Source: Holacanthus passer
Taxonomy: Eukaryota; Chordata; Actinopteri; Pomacanthidae
Length of the DNA stretch: 64,000 bases
NCBI GenBank assembly: GCA_025331565.1
Contig: JAFREQ010000078.1
Coordinates: forward strand, 1,054,001 to 1,118,000
Reading direction: 5' to 3'
Below, one piece after another: positions 1-10,547 of the stretch. The notes beneath the pieces are model-generated. The model saw only the letters and a list, made by a program, of their open reading frames with translations. It made no database searches and was not told the origin of the DNA. The translations under genes were made by a program, and so were the position numbers. Positions within the stretch are counted from its first letter, which is position 1, and every line of letters begins with the position of its first letter.

Positions 1-374
1 ATCAAATGTAAGGAAATGATAATCAATTAATAAATTCAAACCATCACATTTAGTAAAATAACAATTACAACATCTTTCAGAAATTTGGGCGTATGTTTGT
101 ATTTGTTGTCAGTTGGGGGTCTTGCAAGAGGGCAGATTAAAAAGGTCACGCTGCAACTCAACAGGACTGCGTTCATGTCATGTTGAAGTTATTATGAGTT
201 TCAAAGCCACAGCATCATTTCATATCACAGGTTTTCTAGATATTTATAGTTTGCAAGCCCAATCATCAGATGACATCATCAAAGTTATTTCTTCAGCAAG
301 TTATAAAACGTATTTGGTTCAAAGCCTGACTTCCAGCCTCTGACCTTCTGTTTCCTGTTTCCCATGATGCTCAG

Positions 375-2934
375 CCGTGGGAGGGTTCTTCAAGGAGAGC
401 TGCGTCCCAGGTGCCAACCAGCCCGGCTTCCCCTCCAACCTGTGTGGTCTGTGTGTGGGAGACAGCTCAGGACAGGGCAAATGTGAGAAGGGAAAAGACC
501 TGTATGATGGATACAACGGTGCCTTCAGGTACTGAAAACAGCAACATCTCAAACACCTCATCAGGATCACGTTTTTCACTATTACAAAACACTCTATATA
601 TTTCTACAATTTATTATATATGATTATATTATGATAACCAGTTTGAATTATTTCAGCTTAGGTTCTGAGAACTCTTGTTTTGTCCATCGGTTTGGCATTG
701 TCGAGGTGAATAAGCCAGTCAGAGGCACAACAATTCAAAACCATCTGTCTTTGAATTTGGCAAAAATCGTGATGCCATCACTCATTGATTTCATCCATAA
801 TTAACCCAGAATCCAAAAGAAACTTGATTTAAGCAGCAAGTTGTCAGTAGGTTGTCTGTTTTCTCACTGGTGAGTGTAACAGAGTTTTTATCTGGATTGG
901 ACGTTTCCTGCTAAAATGCACACTGGGAGTTGTAGTTGCGTACTGTCGCGTATCCAAAAACCAGCTTTTCTAGCTCGGCTGTTCATCTTTTGTACTGATG
1001 ATGATGACACAATGGAGAGTTTCATGCCAATCCAAGCCACAGAAGTGCTCTTACTGTCAGTCATGTAGCTTTCACTTCTCCTATGTCTCCTACTTAACGA
1101 CTCTATCGCCTCCGATAGAAAGGTTAGATGAACTTCTGTCCAACGCGTGTCCATCTATCTGTCCATTCAGGTGTCTGGCAGCGGGAGATGGAGATGTGGC
1201 TTTCATCAAGCATTCCACTGTCTTCCAAAACACTGATGGTGAGACGAGTAACCCCAAGATACAAAATATTCTCCTTTTCAGAGTCTCATATTTTTTAAGG
1301 CACCTAATGAACCCCCTCACTCTGTGTGTTTGTTCAGGAAACTCTCTTGAACCGTGGGCAGTGAATCTCCAGTCTACAGAATTCCAGCTGCTGTGTTCTC
1401 AGGGCAGTAAAGCCGAGGTCACACAGTACAGACAGTGTAACCTGGCCAGAGTCCCTTCGCACGCTGTGATGGTACGGCCTGATACCAGCATCCACACCGT
1501 CTATGGACTCCTGGACCGTGCACAGGTGAGAGTGGGTCAGAGGGTGTCGGCCAGCAAAGTGCAGAGACCTGAAACTGGATTCAGTTACTTTAGTTAATCC
1601 TTCACAGTAAAGGATTTATTCTTTTTTTGTCATATTTATGTTTTGGTCATATGAGATTGAGATTCTTGGTGATGCATTCAAGGATGTTTAGACATCTGAG
1701 TATTAATAGTTGAAAGCTTTACAGTGATGAGCTGAAGTGCAACACACACATAACACTGTAAGTGATGTGTACCTTTCAAAATAAAATTCTCCGCTTCATG
1801 GATTAAAACTTTACATATATTTATAACATCCTGTCCAAAATTAAGCTAAAAATGTCCACAGTATTAAACATGCACACAGTGATATAATTACTGAACACAT
1901 GTCCCCAATCATTAGTCAGTGAATTGTTTCGCACATTCATAAAATTGCTGTTGAGCAGCCAGCAGTTGTCAGGTGCCGATGAGTCCTTGAACACACCATC
2001 AGGGAGTTTTTGAGCAGGAGCCTGGTTGCTATAAGATTACTGTGTTGATAACATAAATTTGGCCAATAAGTAAATACATAAAAAATAAATTAAAAAAGGT
2101 GACACTGTTATAGATTAAGGCCTTCTCAGATAAGTCTTATGTGCCTGCAAGTTCATTTTCATTTTACAGAGAAATTAATGTAAATCAGTTGCTGACTGGA
2201 ATGCAGGAAATCAGTTTTGATGTTTATTCATTCTCTTTACCTGTGTTTCCCTGTAGACTTACTTCGGCAGCGACACAGGTACTGGCTTCAAGATGTTCGA
2301 CTCTCAGGGCTACGAGGGCACAGATCTCATCTTCAAGGACTCCACTGTTCGCCTCGTGGGTGTCGCGGACAAAAAGACCTACCAGGAATGGCTGGGCCAG
2401 GGCTACCTGGACTCACTGATTGAAATGGACTGTACCTCATCAAGTGCAGGTAAAAACACAATGAATTGCAGAAATCACTCCTCACAATCCCACGCTGATT
2501 CAAGTGATTGCTGTTTTTCCATTTTTAAAATACATGTTTTACTTCTGAGAATTGAGAGTTGGATAAAAAAAAAGAATGTATACAATTGCAAAATGAAGCA
2601 CTTACATGTCTCTAAATTAAATGAAAACACCAACTTTACAGCAAGTGACAGATGTTCTTTGATTGACATGAAGGAATAGTTGGACATTTACTATAGGACT
2701 TGTATCAGTACTTTTACACAAGTAAAGGCTCTGAGTGCTTCTTCTACCAGTGCACACTGAAGGAAAGTGGCTCCAAACCTCCACAGCATTAAATAGCCAC
2801 TTTGTCAGACTATGTGTCAAAGCTATTTTTTTGTACAATCTCTTTAATATTTCCCAATTTCTCTTCCAGTGATCCAGACCTCTGTGTCCCTGCTGCTGAT
2901 GGCCCTGCTCAACTTCATGCTGACCCACTTCTGA
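375..2934 (+). CDS. meltf: Melanotransferrin, last five coding exons (5' part outside window)
   Basis: Encodes the end of the second transferrin lobe and a hydrophobic tail. Coding exons with GT/AG borders and matching phases: 375-528, 1171-1238, 1338-1525, 2257-2449, 2870-2934 (stop TGA 2932-2934), about 221 residues. Recognisable transferrin-family segments are NLCGLCVGD, GDVAFIKHSTVF, HAVMVRPDT, TVYGLLDRAQ and LIFKDSTVR; the last three strongly resemble the C-lobe of mammalian melanotransferrin rather than serum transferrin. After a serine/alanine-rich stretch, the last exon gives a ~20-residue hydrophobic terminus (LLLMALLNFML), as expected for a GPI-anchor signal. From family knowledge, the protein is a GPI-linked cell-surface iron-binding homologue. 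The gene begins upstream of the window, so bases 1-374 are intron. It converges on ncbp2as2, and its proximity to ncbp2 matches mammalian 3q29, which supports orthology. Confidence 0.93.
2690..2752 (-). mobile_element. hAT-type MITE end fragment in last meltf intron
   Basis: About 60 bp reading ...AGTACTTTTACACAAGTAAAGG... and ending CTTCTACCAGTG. It resembles one terminus of the very common teleost MITE whose ends read CAGTGGTG/CACCACTG and whose body is rich in ACTTTTACTCAAGTA motifs. Only one end is present. The family is recognised from memory of the motif; the strand is arbitrary. Confidence 0.5.
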
Positions 2935-4515
2935 ATGTAAAGCCATAATATGACACAGGCATCCAGCCTCTTCTCTCACTCCCGACCTTGCCCCATTTTC
3001 TCTGCCCCCGCCCTCCCAGCTCTTCACACTTCCCATCGTCTCCATTCCTCTCTCTCCACATCTGGCACTTCTGTCCCATCGTGTTTCCACTTTTATCTAT
3101 TTTTCACACAGGACTCTTCTGTTTAGCTCCACTTTTTCTGGAGACCCACCTAAAATTGTGTAATTCCTACCTGATTGTGTGTTATTTTAATATATGAGAG
3201 GACGGCATGTTGGAAGTGCCTTCGGATTTAAATGGTGCTAGTGTTGAAGTAAATGAAGCACAATGTCTCTTTGATTTTTGTGGCAAAGAAGAGAGTTGGT
3301 TGCCAAAGGACTCTCAGCCAGTGTGAATCGGACATGTTGAGGGAAGGTGTTGCTGCCTCCTTGTTTACTGAAGGTGAGCTGCCATATCAGTGTGTATGCT
3401 GCCACCTGTTACAATGCTTTAGTGGGTAGTGCATCCCTGTCTCTCCAAAGCTAATTTTACAAAGAACAGACAATCTGATTTTTAATCTCACAGGAGCCAC
3501 AGATAATGTGTTAACATCAGGTTGGTGGTGCTCACATTGAAAAACTACTGCATAATTCACAAAACACATTTCAACATGTTGAAACTGTTTCAGTCAGCCT
3601 GAACATCATGTTTCTTACACAAAAGCAACCGAACCACAGACGAGAAATACAAGGACCTTTAAGATTGTAAGTGACCCCAGATCAGCCCTCATCCCATTTT
3701 CAAAGGCTTGATGTAAATATAGAAGTCAGGTTGCTGTTCTCTGCTCTGCTGCCTCTTGCTCTGCAAATACTACTAATGAATACAGCCTTCCTGTAGTTTG
3801 GGCTGTGTATGATAAGCTTATGCCATATGAGTGAATATGCACTAGTGTTGCCTCCACACAGAGCTGTGCTGGAGACGGTGATGATGTGTGTTGGTCCATA
3901 GGCTTTCTGCTTCATGGATTCTTCTCAAATACCTAAAAATTAAGTGGATAAACACTTTAATTATAAATTATGAATAATGCTTGCAGCTGCAGATTGAAAT
4001 ATTTTGCTTGAGTTTTTGTTTGTCTGGATGCTTTAAGTCAAAGAAGAGTTGTGTCAAAGGAATAAAACACAGTTAAAAGAAAATAGTTTTAGTTTAGTTT
4101 TAGTTAGAATTAAAAGGCTCTGCTCTCGTGTCCTCTTACCAAAACAACTCACTCCAGAAAAGTCTCTTCCTAGCTGAAACTAACCAGTTCTTGTCATATC
4201 TATTGCACTTCCTGCTACTTGATGCCATTTCCTGTTTGAAGATGTTGATTTGAATGTGTATTTTCCTATGTTGAGAAATGTATTTTTATATGAAGTTCAG
4301 GTGCCATATCAGTGTATATGTACTGACTCATGCTGTCAGAAACAAATGCCCTCTCTTCCTCCTGATAGAGATTTATTTCTGTGTGAAATGATGTAATATG
4401 TAACTAATGTTTAGTTGCCAGGCCAGTGTGTCTGCACAAGTATTGCTACATAAAGGTGTCAATTTGAGCTGTTTTCTGTTCACGTTCAAATGAAATAAAC
4501 CTAACATGCTGCAAA
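2935..4515 (+). other. meltf: meltf 3' UTR with two candidate poly(A) signals
   Basis: Non-coding continuation of the last meltf exon. AATAAA hexamers lie at 4061-4066 and 4494-4499; the second is followed by a T-rich stretch and is the likelier main site. A GCCATATCAGTGT motif occurs at 3381 and again at 4303. No other gene is seen here. Confidence 0.55.
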
Positions 4516-5687
4516 ACGCATTATGTTGAGCTATTTTTCTGATAATGTATTATTATATTGCCTCAAACTATTTATCTCGCGAAAGTTATTGCACATGTTC
4601 TTTTACCACTGCAGAGACCACATATCAGAGGGAGCAATAAAGTCTTATCTCTTTCTGTTGTTATGAAATCAAAAGGACTATGAATTACAGCTTGAAGGCA
4701 GTAAACTGTGAACTTCATCCCTTCTGACTGTGCAAATCTGACACTAAACATCAAAATTTAGTTTCAATGTTTGTTGCTTTTTGTCCTGAAAGATAACTCA
4801 TCAAAGAGACCGTGCACTGTCATTTCCTGTACCTGTGGCATGTGGGTTTCACCACTGCCTCAACCCTTTAGGAGACTAGTGGTAGGTTTTGTTAAAGAAC
4901 ATCTTTGGTCATCACCTCACACTGTCAAGCAGTCAACTGGCTGGTTTATAAATTATAACTTTTATTTATAGTTCACAAAATGATGAATTCATTATCTATA
5001 CATAAAAATCTCTCTATATATTTACATTTTGACCAGTACAATTATTAATGGAGACAACTTCATGTATGTGTGCAGGAAAGATCAGGATTTGGTGTCATAT
5101 GTGCATGAAAGTATGTTGATTCAGGGGAAAAAAGTACTTGTCAGAAAATCATTAGTGAACCAGCAGTATGTTTTTGTGTAATAGACTGATGTGAAGAGGC
5201 CACCAACAAAAGGCAGTTTCATGTGTCTGTTGTCCTGAGAAAGGTTTTTATCGAAACTACTTATCCTCTTACTTTAGAAAAGTGGACATTTGCACACTAG
5301 TCCAAAATTCCACTTGCAATTTTCCAAGACAGTTCCTTCTTTACCTTTCTAATATGAATACAGTGAATTTATTTAATTATAGTAGTTTCCCATAAATGAT
5401 CTGGCCATAGACTGCAGGTCAGTGTGAACCTCTTCACATCACTAACAACCAGAAACTGATCAGTGATGGTTGCAGTTAACCACCACACTGTTTTCATGCA
5501 TTGCTGAGGCAGATTGTTCAAACATCACATCTCCTTTAACAAACCCAACAATAATAATAATCTCCTTTAATAATAGTTGGTGGCACAGGCAGTCAGGTGA
5601 GGTTAACATGAGAGGTCGTCAGCTTATCAATAACCGGCCACAAAAGATGGACTCCCAGCCTCTCCTCCATCCTCCAGTGTGTCCTCT
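4516..5687. other. Convergent spacer and probable ncbp2as2 3' UTR
   Basis: Lies between the convergent 3' ends of meltf (+) and ncbp2as2 (-). TTTATT (minus-strand AATAAA) at 4961-4966 and 5368-5373 probably ends ncbp2as2 transcripts. No coding exon is seen. Confidence 0.45.
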
Positions 5688-5993
5688 TTACTTCTTGATC
5701 TGTCTGGATCCGTCCTTCCATCCCTCCTTCACCTCGTTCACAAACGTCTCTCGGACCCTCCGCATGCGGCCGCTCATCTCTCCCAGGTCCCCGGGGACTC
5801 TGCCGGCCTCCTCCCGGACCTGCCGCAGCGTCCGGGACCGCAGGACCCGCTGCGAGGCGTCCCGGCCGGCGATCTGAGCCTTGGTGATGGCGTAAGCTGT
5901 GATCTGAGCCGCCCTGCGGATCGGACGAGACTCCGCCAGCTTCTCGACGACGTGGAGGTTGTTGATGAGGTTAAACAACAACCTGGAGAGCAT
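5688..5993 (-). CDS. ncbp2as2: NCBP2AS2-like small protein (101 aa), single exon
   Basis: Single-exon ORF from ATG (complement of 5991-5993) to TAA (complement of 5688-5690). The N-terminal half reads MLSRLLFNLINN then LAESRPIRRAAQITAYA, matching the conserved vertebrate NCBP2AS2 core (LSESRPIRRAAQ in human). The C-terminal half is arginine/glutamate-rich and probably helical (RRVRETFVNEVKEGWKDG). The length is close to the ~99 aa human protein. A hydrophobic/basic N-terminus could act as a mitochondrial or membrane-targeting segment, but that is inference. In mammals this gene lies head to head with NCBP2; here it also points away from ncbp2, but fkbp2 lies between them. A likely poly(A) signal (TTTATT on +) is at 5368-5373 or 4961-4966. 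The overlapping + strand ORFs are shadows. Confidence 0.9.
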   Translation of the reverse strand: MLSRLLFNLINNLHVVEKLAESRPIRRAAQITAYAITKAQIAGRDASQRVLRSRTLRQVREEAGRVPGDLGEMSGRMRRVRETFVNEVKEGWKDGSRQIKK

Positions 5994-7200
5994 TTTGTTC
6001 CCTGTGAGCTAAGTTAGCTTAGCCTGCTAGCAGCGCGTCAAACTCCCCGTGTGTTTCAGCCCTGTAACGACAGCAACCACCACCGAGAGTCAGCTGGAGG
6101 TTTAAATCTACTGACAGCAGCTTATATTATCGTGTATGTTACATTCGTCATGTAAATGTCAATAATAATACACAAAAAGCTGACTTACTTCAGCTGAAGC
6201 CGGTGACCGTGGATGACCTGACAGGCAGTGGAGCGACTCTGAAGTTGGGTTCACATTGGAGAGTCGCGGGAAACTTAATTTGTAACAGTCGCAGTTTTTA
6301 TATTTTCACAAAAAGAGTCAAAAAAGTGATGAGGGATTTAAACCATCTCTGGAGGCCTACAGTGTTTTTTTTTAAAATATAAATGTAGTCCAGTGGTGGA
6401 ATGTAACTAAGTACATTTACTCAAGTACTGCACTTTAATATAATCTTGAGATACTTTTCAGTTTTATGACCTTCTTCATCTACGCCAATAGATTGAAGAG
6501 GGAAATAAAAAAAAAATACACAAAATGCAAAGTTATCACAAATTCCAGATATGTAAATATTGGATTAAGATTTTTCATCCATTGCCAAAAAACAAGAATA
6601 AATAGTAATATTATACAAATAGATTTTTTTTTTACAGATCTAAAAAGAGATTTTAAATTGTGTAAAGGCTGTACGAATGTTTAATATATCTTATTGGTGT
6701 AACAATTTTTTATTACAAATTAGAAATTTATACAAGACAAGAAAACAAATTCAGAACGCCACAAAAATAGGACAGAAAATAAAACAAAAATAAATAATAT
6801 ATATAGAAGAGAGAAAAAAAAAAAAAAGAAAAAAGAAAAAGCCAGGTGACATCATAACACAAAAATAAAAACATTATTCATATGAATATCTTGAATTGGG
6901 AGCACAAGTGGTTTTAACTGCTTTTTTGTTTTTATTGAAGAAGTAGTTTTGATGTATATAACTGTCTCTTTCTGAAAAACAGACAAAAGCGTAAACCTCA
7001 CCAATGTGAAGCTAACTTGGTGGCAGTTTCCGGACGTTTTTGTCGGTAACACCAAGAGACTGTATAATACTTCCGGGGTCGTGTGGTGTCGTACATCCAC
7101 CTCACGTGACAGATTTCCCGGCTCATTTCCCTTATTCATCCCCCAGATCTGCTCTCATTCTTCTGCAAACTAAAGCCTCCAGCGGTCGGACCAGGCAGCC
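5994..7200. promoter_or_regulatory. Divergent promoter region between ncbp2as2 and fkbp2
   Basis: About 1.2 kb separates the start codons of ncbp2as2 (-) and fkbp2 (+), so both promoters lie here. Near the fkbp2 side an octamer TCACGTGA (E-box, CACGTG core) lies at 7102-7109. The centre (6360-6850) is AT-rich and contains a MITE end (6391-6478) and A-rich simple sequence at 6808-6840. No TATA box is obvious near either start, as is usual for housekeeping genes. Confidence 0.45.
6391..6478 (+). mobile_element. hAT-type MITE terminus (CAGTGGTGGAA... family)
   Basis: Begins CAGTGGTGGAATGTAACTAA and continues with GTACATTTACTCAAGTACTGCACTT, the characteristic start of an abundant teleost non-autonomous hAT-like element. 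The similarity fades after about 90 bp, so this is a solo 5' end. The opposite terminus of the same family is recognisable at 48612-48768. Confidence 0.6.
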
Positions 7201-7617
7201 ATGCGGATGTTGGTGCTGTTCGCTGTGGCTCTGCTGTCTGCGAGCCCGGCGGCCGTGAGCGGAGCCGAGAAGAAGAAGCTGCAGATCGGCATCAAGAAGC
7301 GGGTGGACAACTGCCCCATCAAGTCCCGCAAAGGAGATGTGCTCAACATGCACTACACGGGCAAGCTGGAGGACGGCACCGAGTTCGACAGCAGCATCCC
7401 CCGCGACAGACCGTTCACCTTCACGCTGGGCACGGGCCAGGTGATCAAAGGCTGGGACCAGGGCCTGCTGGGCATGTGCGAGGGCGAGAAGAGGAAGCTG
7501 GTCATCCCCGCCGAGCTGGGCTACGGAGACCGGGGAGCTCCTCCCAAGATCCCCGGAGGAGCGACGCTCATCTTCGAGGTGGAGCTGCTCAGCATCGAGA
7601 GGAGATCCGAGCTTTGA
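7201..7617 (+). CDS. fkbp2: FK506-binding protein 2 (FKBP13-type ER prolyl isomerase), intronless CDS
   Basis: Encodes a 138-aa peptidyl-prolyl cis-trans isomerase of the ER lumen. Residues 1-21 are a signal peptide (hydrophobic LVLFAVALLSA, small residues before the predicted cut). Residues ~27-134 are one FKBP domain, with family pocket residues visible: Y52, F62-D63, R68, F72, V81-I82, W85, Y108 and F125. C38 and C93 correspond to the disulfide pair of FKBP13. The C-terminus RRSEL resembles the ERRTEL ER-retention tail of human FKBP2. The whole CDS is one exon with GC-rich codons and no disabling change, whereas the human gene is split into several exons; this suggests a retrocopy that replaced or duplicated the parent, or intron loss. 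The stop is followed 26 nt later by a plausible splice donor. It sits between ncbp2as2 and ncbp2. Confidence 0.95.
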   Translation: MRMLVLFAVALLSASPAAVSGAEKKKLQIGIKKRVDNCPIKSRKGDVLNMHYTGKLEDGTEFDSSIPRDRPFTFTLGTGQVIKGWDQGLLGMCEGEKRKLVIPAELGYGDRGAPPKIPGGATLIFEVELLSIERRSEL

Positions 7618-9290
7618 TGAAGAGGAGAGAGACGGAGATGAAGGTAACTTTCGAGACGTGAGTTATTGCATATGTGGGTCACTTGGTCTGGATGCACGGA
7701 CGGATTCACCTGCCGGGGGTCCCGAGGGCCAAACTGAGCTGCTGGGGCCCCACACATCTGTTTTATTTATTTCTGGAATGAAACATAGTCTCAAGTTTCC
7801 TGTGATGTCATTTGATTAAGCATAAATTATTTTAGGATCATGCACCATGTAAGCTCAATGTCAGCTGAACAATGAAGGTCTTAAAAATATATTTGTAATG
7901 TTACTCAGAGGACATGCGTCAAGATTAGGTAACAAAGCAGGACCCAGTGCGATTTCCCCCAAAATAACCCCCATTTTTACATACAATGTATGGACTGTGT
8001 TTTTCAGTAAGAGCCATTTAATGCTGGCCTATTTACATTAAGTAATTAGCTCTCTTTGTAGCTGTTTTTCATTGATGGTGGCGGAGCCCGCCACTGCTGC
8101 ACATTTACATTTTACTCTGCTATTTTATCTCATTGATATTAGTCTCCATGTTTTCTGTTCACTGCTACTGCTTCAGAATAAAAGCATAAACTGGCAGCAT
8201 GGGGTTGGCTTTTATTTTGAAGCAGTCATAGTCAACTCTCTGTATTTAAATGTCTTAGTAATTTAATTGCTAATGTAATTAGTTTGCCAAAAATGTCTCT
8301 GCAAAACAGGACATGTTTTTTCAGCTTTTTTGACAGCAGATCAATTTTGTTATTACAGCTAGTAACAAAGCAAGGAGGAGGAACTACAGTGAGATGAACA
8401 CCTGCAGGGACAGGAAATGAAAAATGGACTGTTTTGATGTTTGTGCTGAAACTGTTATGGTATCAATATCAGTTTTCAGAAGATACCCAGCTATTATTAG
8501 AAGTAGCACTGATGTGTCAAATAAATATGTATTGAATAGCAACTATCTGCATCTTTAAACCAAAAACACTTGATTCAATTGACAAGGAGATCTGAACCCC
8601 AAAAGAGATCTACTAATCAGCACATATGCTTCTTTGCACCTTTAGGGTTCATTTTCGAAAAATTTTTCAGCAAGGATTAATGGGGGGAAAAAAGAAAAAC
8701 ACCATCTCCTGAAAAGATTGTTGATTGAGAAGCACCTGCTGTTTTTTAGAATATAAATATTAAGCGTAGAGTAATGGAAACTGAAAATTTCCCCGTTGTG
8801 GGACTCATACAGGAATTATCTCATCTTTTTATTTTAATTATTTATTTTCTTTCAGGTTCCTGCAGCTGCTGCAACATGAAGTGGGAATCTGACCTGATGA
8901 AGACTACATGGCAAATCCGAGAGTAGAGTTGGCAAACCCACAGCAGAGCCTCTGTGCTCCTTTTACTGGCTTTGAAAATTGACTAATGTTATTATGTGAT
9001 ACAAGAACTGACTGACAGTGTGTCCTTGTTGAACATTAGTAGAACTGAATGTGAGCAGCTAAGACCAGAATTTGGCCGTGGGCTGATGTTAACAACTTGC
9101 CCTGCCGTTTCATCTCACTTTTTTATTTTCTGTGATTTCTAAGAAAATTTGCTCAGATCTTTACATTGTTTTCAAAAAAAATAAAAAAATAAGTTGTTCA
9201 TTAATTTAGTAATCAGGCAGGGGACAGATTAGGATGAATGTTTTTGTTGACTTTGATTATATGAATTCTGATAATAAAATGTCCTTACTG
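7618..9290 (+). other. fkbp2: fkbp2 3' UTR, probably with one intron (7644-8855)
   Basis: A donor AAG|GTAACT lies at 7643/7644. An acceptor with a strong pyrimidine tract (TTTATTTTCTTTCAG) ends at 8855. That would place the only exon junction 26 nt after the stop, inside the ~50 nt zone that does not trigger nonsense-mediated decay. AATAAA at 9273-9278, followed by a T-rich stretch, is a plausible end. The intron is inferred from splice-site quality only. Confidence 0.4.
8783..8850 (+). mobile_element. LINE/SINE 3' tail fragment (AATTTCCCC..GTGGGA type)
   Basis: AAATTTCCCCGTTGTGGGAC, followed by an ATCTCATC-like tail. It is related to the copies at 9806 and 33945 (TTTCCCCACTGTGGGA, then AATAAAG, then TATCTTATCTTA), a common 3' tail of teleost non-LTR retroelements. 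It lies immediately upstream of the candidate fkbp2 3' UTR acceptor. Confidence 0.5.
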
Positions 9291-9333
9291 GAAACTTTGC
9301 AGTCTGAAGTGGTTTTGTTGGGCATGAAAACAC

Positions 9334-9359
9334 TTTTTTTTTTTTTTTTTTTTTTTTTT
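9334..9359. repeat. Poly(T) run of 26
   Basis: Uninterrupted T run about 55 bp after the candidate fkbp2 poly(A) signal. It could be a genomic A-tail of a minus-strand retro-insertion or simple sequence. Confidence 0.9.
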
Positions 9360-9679
9360 AAAGTTTTCCTTTTGCTTCAGTTATGTGTATTTTACGGGTC
9401 TTATTTTATAATGTTTGTATTTTTTGGGTGATTTCAATTTAATATCTCTAGATGTAACTCTTTTGAAAGTCATCTATGAAGTTTTATTTATGCACTGAAA
9501 TATTCTGGTAACTACACACTATAAATGTACTATTGCACTTGATCCTAAAGGTTTCTCAACTTACAATTTTGCATGTTGTTAGATGCAAATACTGTGTGGG
9601 CAGGGCCAGTTTTTTAGCACGTGGTCTTGATCAGCTTCAGTGTGTTAAAAGCAATTCAGTCAGAAAGATTTGATCTTTT

Positions 9680-10085
9680 TTTAAAAAAGAAAATGATTAG
9701 TATAAAATAAAATAAAAATAGTATTAGGAAAGTATCTGAAAGTAAATAAACAAATAAATTGTAAAATTAGTAAAATATCTGAAAAATATTACTAAATGAG
9801 ATTTGCAAATTTCCCCACTGTGGGACGAATAAAGGTTTATCTTATCTTAAAAAAAGAGTAAAGTGCCTGGGAGAATATCACTAAGATATCCAACCATATC
9901 ATTAAAATATCTGGAAAGATATCCTTTAAAAAATTGTCAAATATCTGACAAATATTTTTACAATATCTGAAAAATATTAGTAAAATACCTGAATAATATC
10001 AGTAAAATAGACATTTTTTAAAATAAAATGTCCAAAATGCAAAATACAAAAGTATTAGTAAAATATAAATAAAAAAGAAAACTAT
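9680..10085. repeat. Degenerate AT-rich tandem repeat (AGTAAAATATCTGAAAAATATT unit)
   Basis: Imperfect copies of a ~21-22 bp unit containing AAAATATCTGAAAAATATT recur across 9680-10085. They are interrupted at about 9800-9850 by a LINE/SINE 3' tail (AAATTTCCCCACTGTGGGAC, then AATAAAGG and TTATCTTATC). No coding potential. Confidence 0.65.
9800..9852 (+). mobile_element. LINE/SINE 3' tail fragment
   Basis: TTTGCAAATTTCCCCACTGT with GGGACGAATAAAGG and a TTATCTTATC tail. It closely matches the end of the LINE fragment at 33832-34000 and lies inside the degenerate AT-rich repeat. Confidence 0.6.
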
Positions 10086-10439
10086 ATAAATAAAATGTTC
10101 AGTCAAACAAGAAGACCTCTTGCTGTCATTGGTCAAACAGCAGCCAATAGTGTGGAACCACATCTCAGTTCAACAGTTTCAATAGTTATCTCTGGGGACT
10201 TGCTTGGACACACAAAGACAAGGCAAAAATAAATAAATAAAAATAATAATAAAATAAATAAATAATCTTAATATTAATGGGTGGCTAAAAAATGTTGACA
10301 TCAAAAATCAAATTCCCATGATTCCAAGATTCTAACAAATATTTTTCCAGCATTTTTTTTTTACGCCAAACAAAATCAACAAATCAAGAAAACACCAACA
10401 GGCGGCGCTACTTAGCTGATACAGACGCTGATCTCCAGG

Positions 10440-10547
10440 TATTTCACCCGGAGTTCTTCAAAGGACGGACACACGAACCGGAATGACGTCATTGCTTTTC
10501 CGGAATGCTAACAGTTGAGCAGCTGCAGGCCGCCTGATTTCTTCACA
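10440..10547 (+). promoter_or_regulatory. ncbp2: ncbp2 core promoter / 5' UTR with CRE and ETS motifs
   Basis: A perfect palindromic CRE, TGACGTCA, is at 10484-10491, flanked by ACCGGAA at 10477-10483 and TTCCGGAA at 10498-10505 (ETS-type sites). All lie within 75 bp upstream of the ncbp2 start. The arrangement is typical of a TATA-less housekeeping promoter. The start codon at 10548 is chosen because it begins the conserved N-terminus (SDSYIDISQYRDQHF). Confidence 0.55.

Noticed and set aside
998..1597. 199-aa continuous + strand ORF
   Set aside because: It runs through two meltf exons and the introns around them; splice sites at 1171, 1238, 1338 and 1525 explain the conserved parts.
5470..6017. 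+ strand ORFs opposite ncbp2as2
   Set aside because: Antisense shadows of the conserved NCBP2AS2 frame.
7201..7617. fkbp2 as a processed pseudogene
   Set aside because: The frame is intact, with signal peptide, all FKBP pocket residues, both cysteines and an ER-retention-like tail, so it is under constraint.
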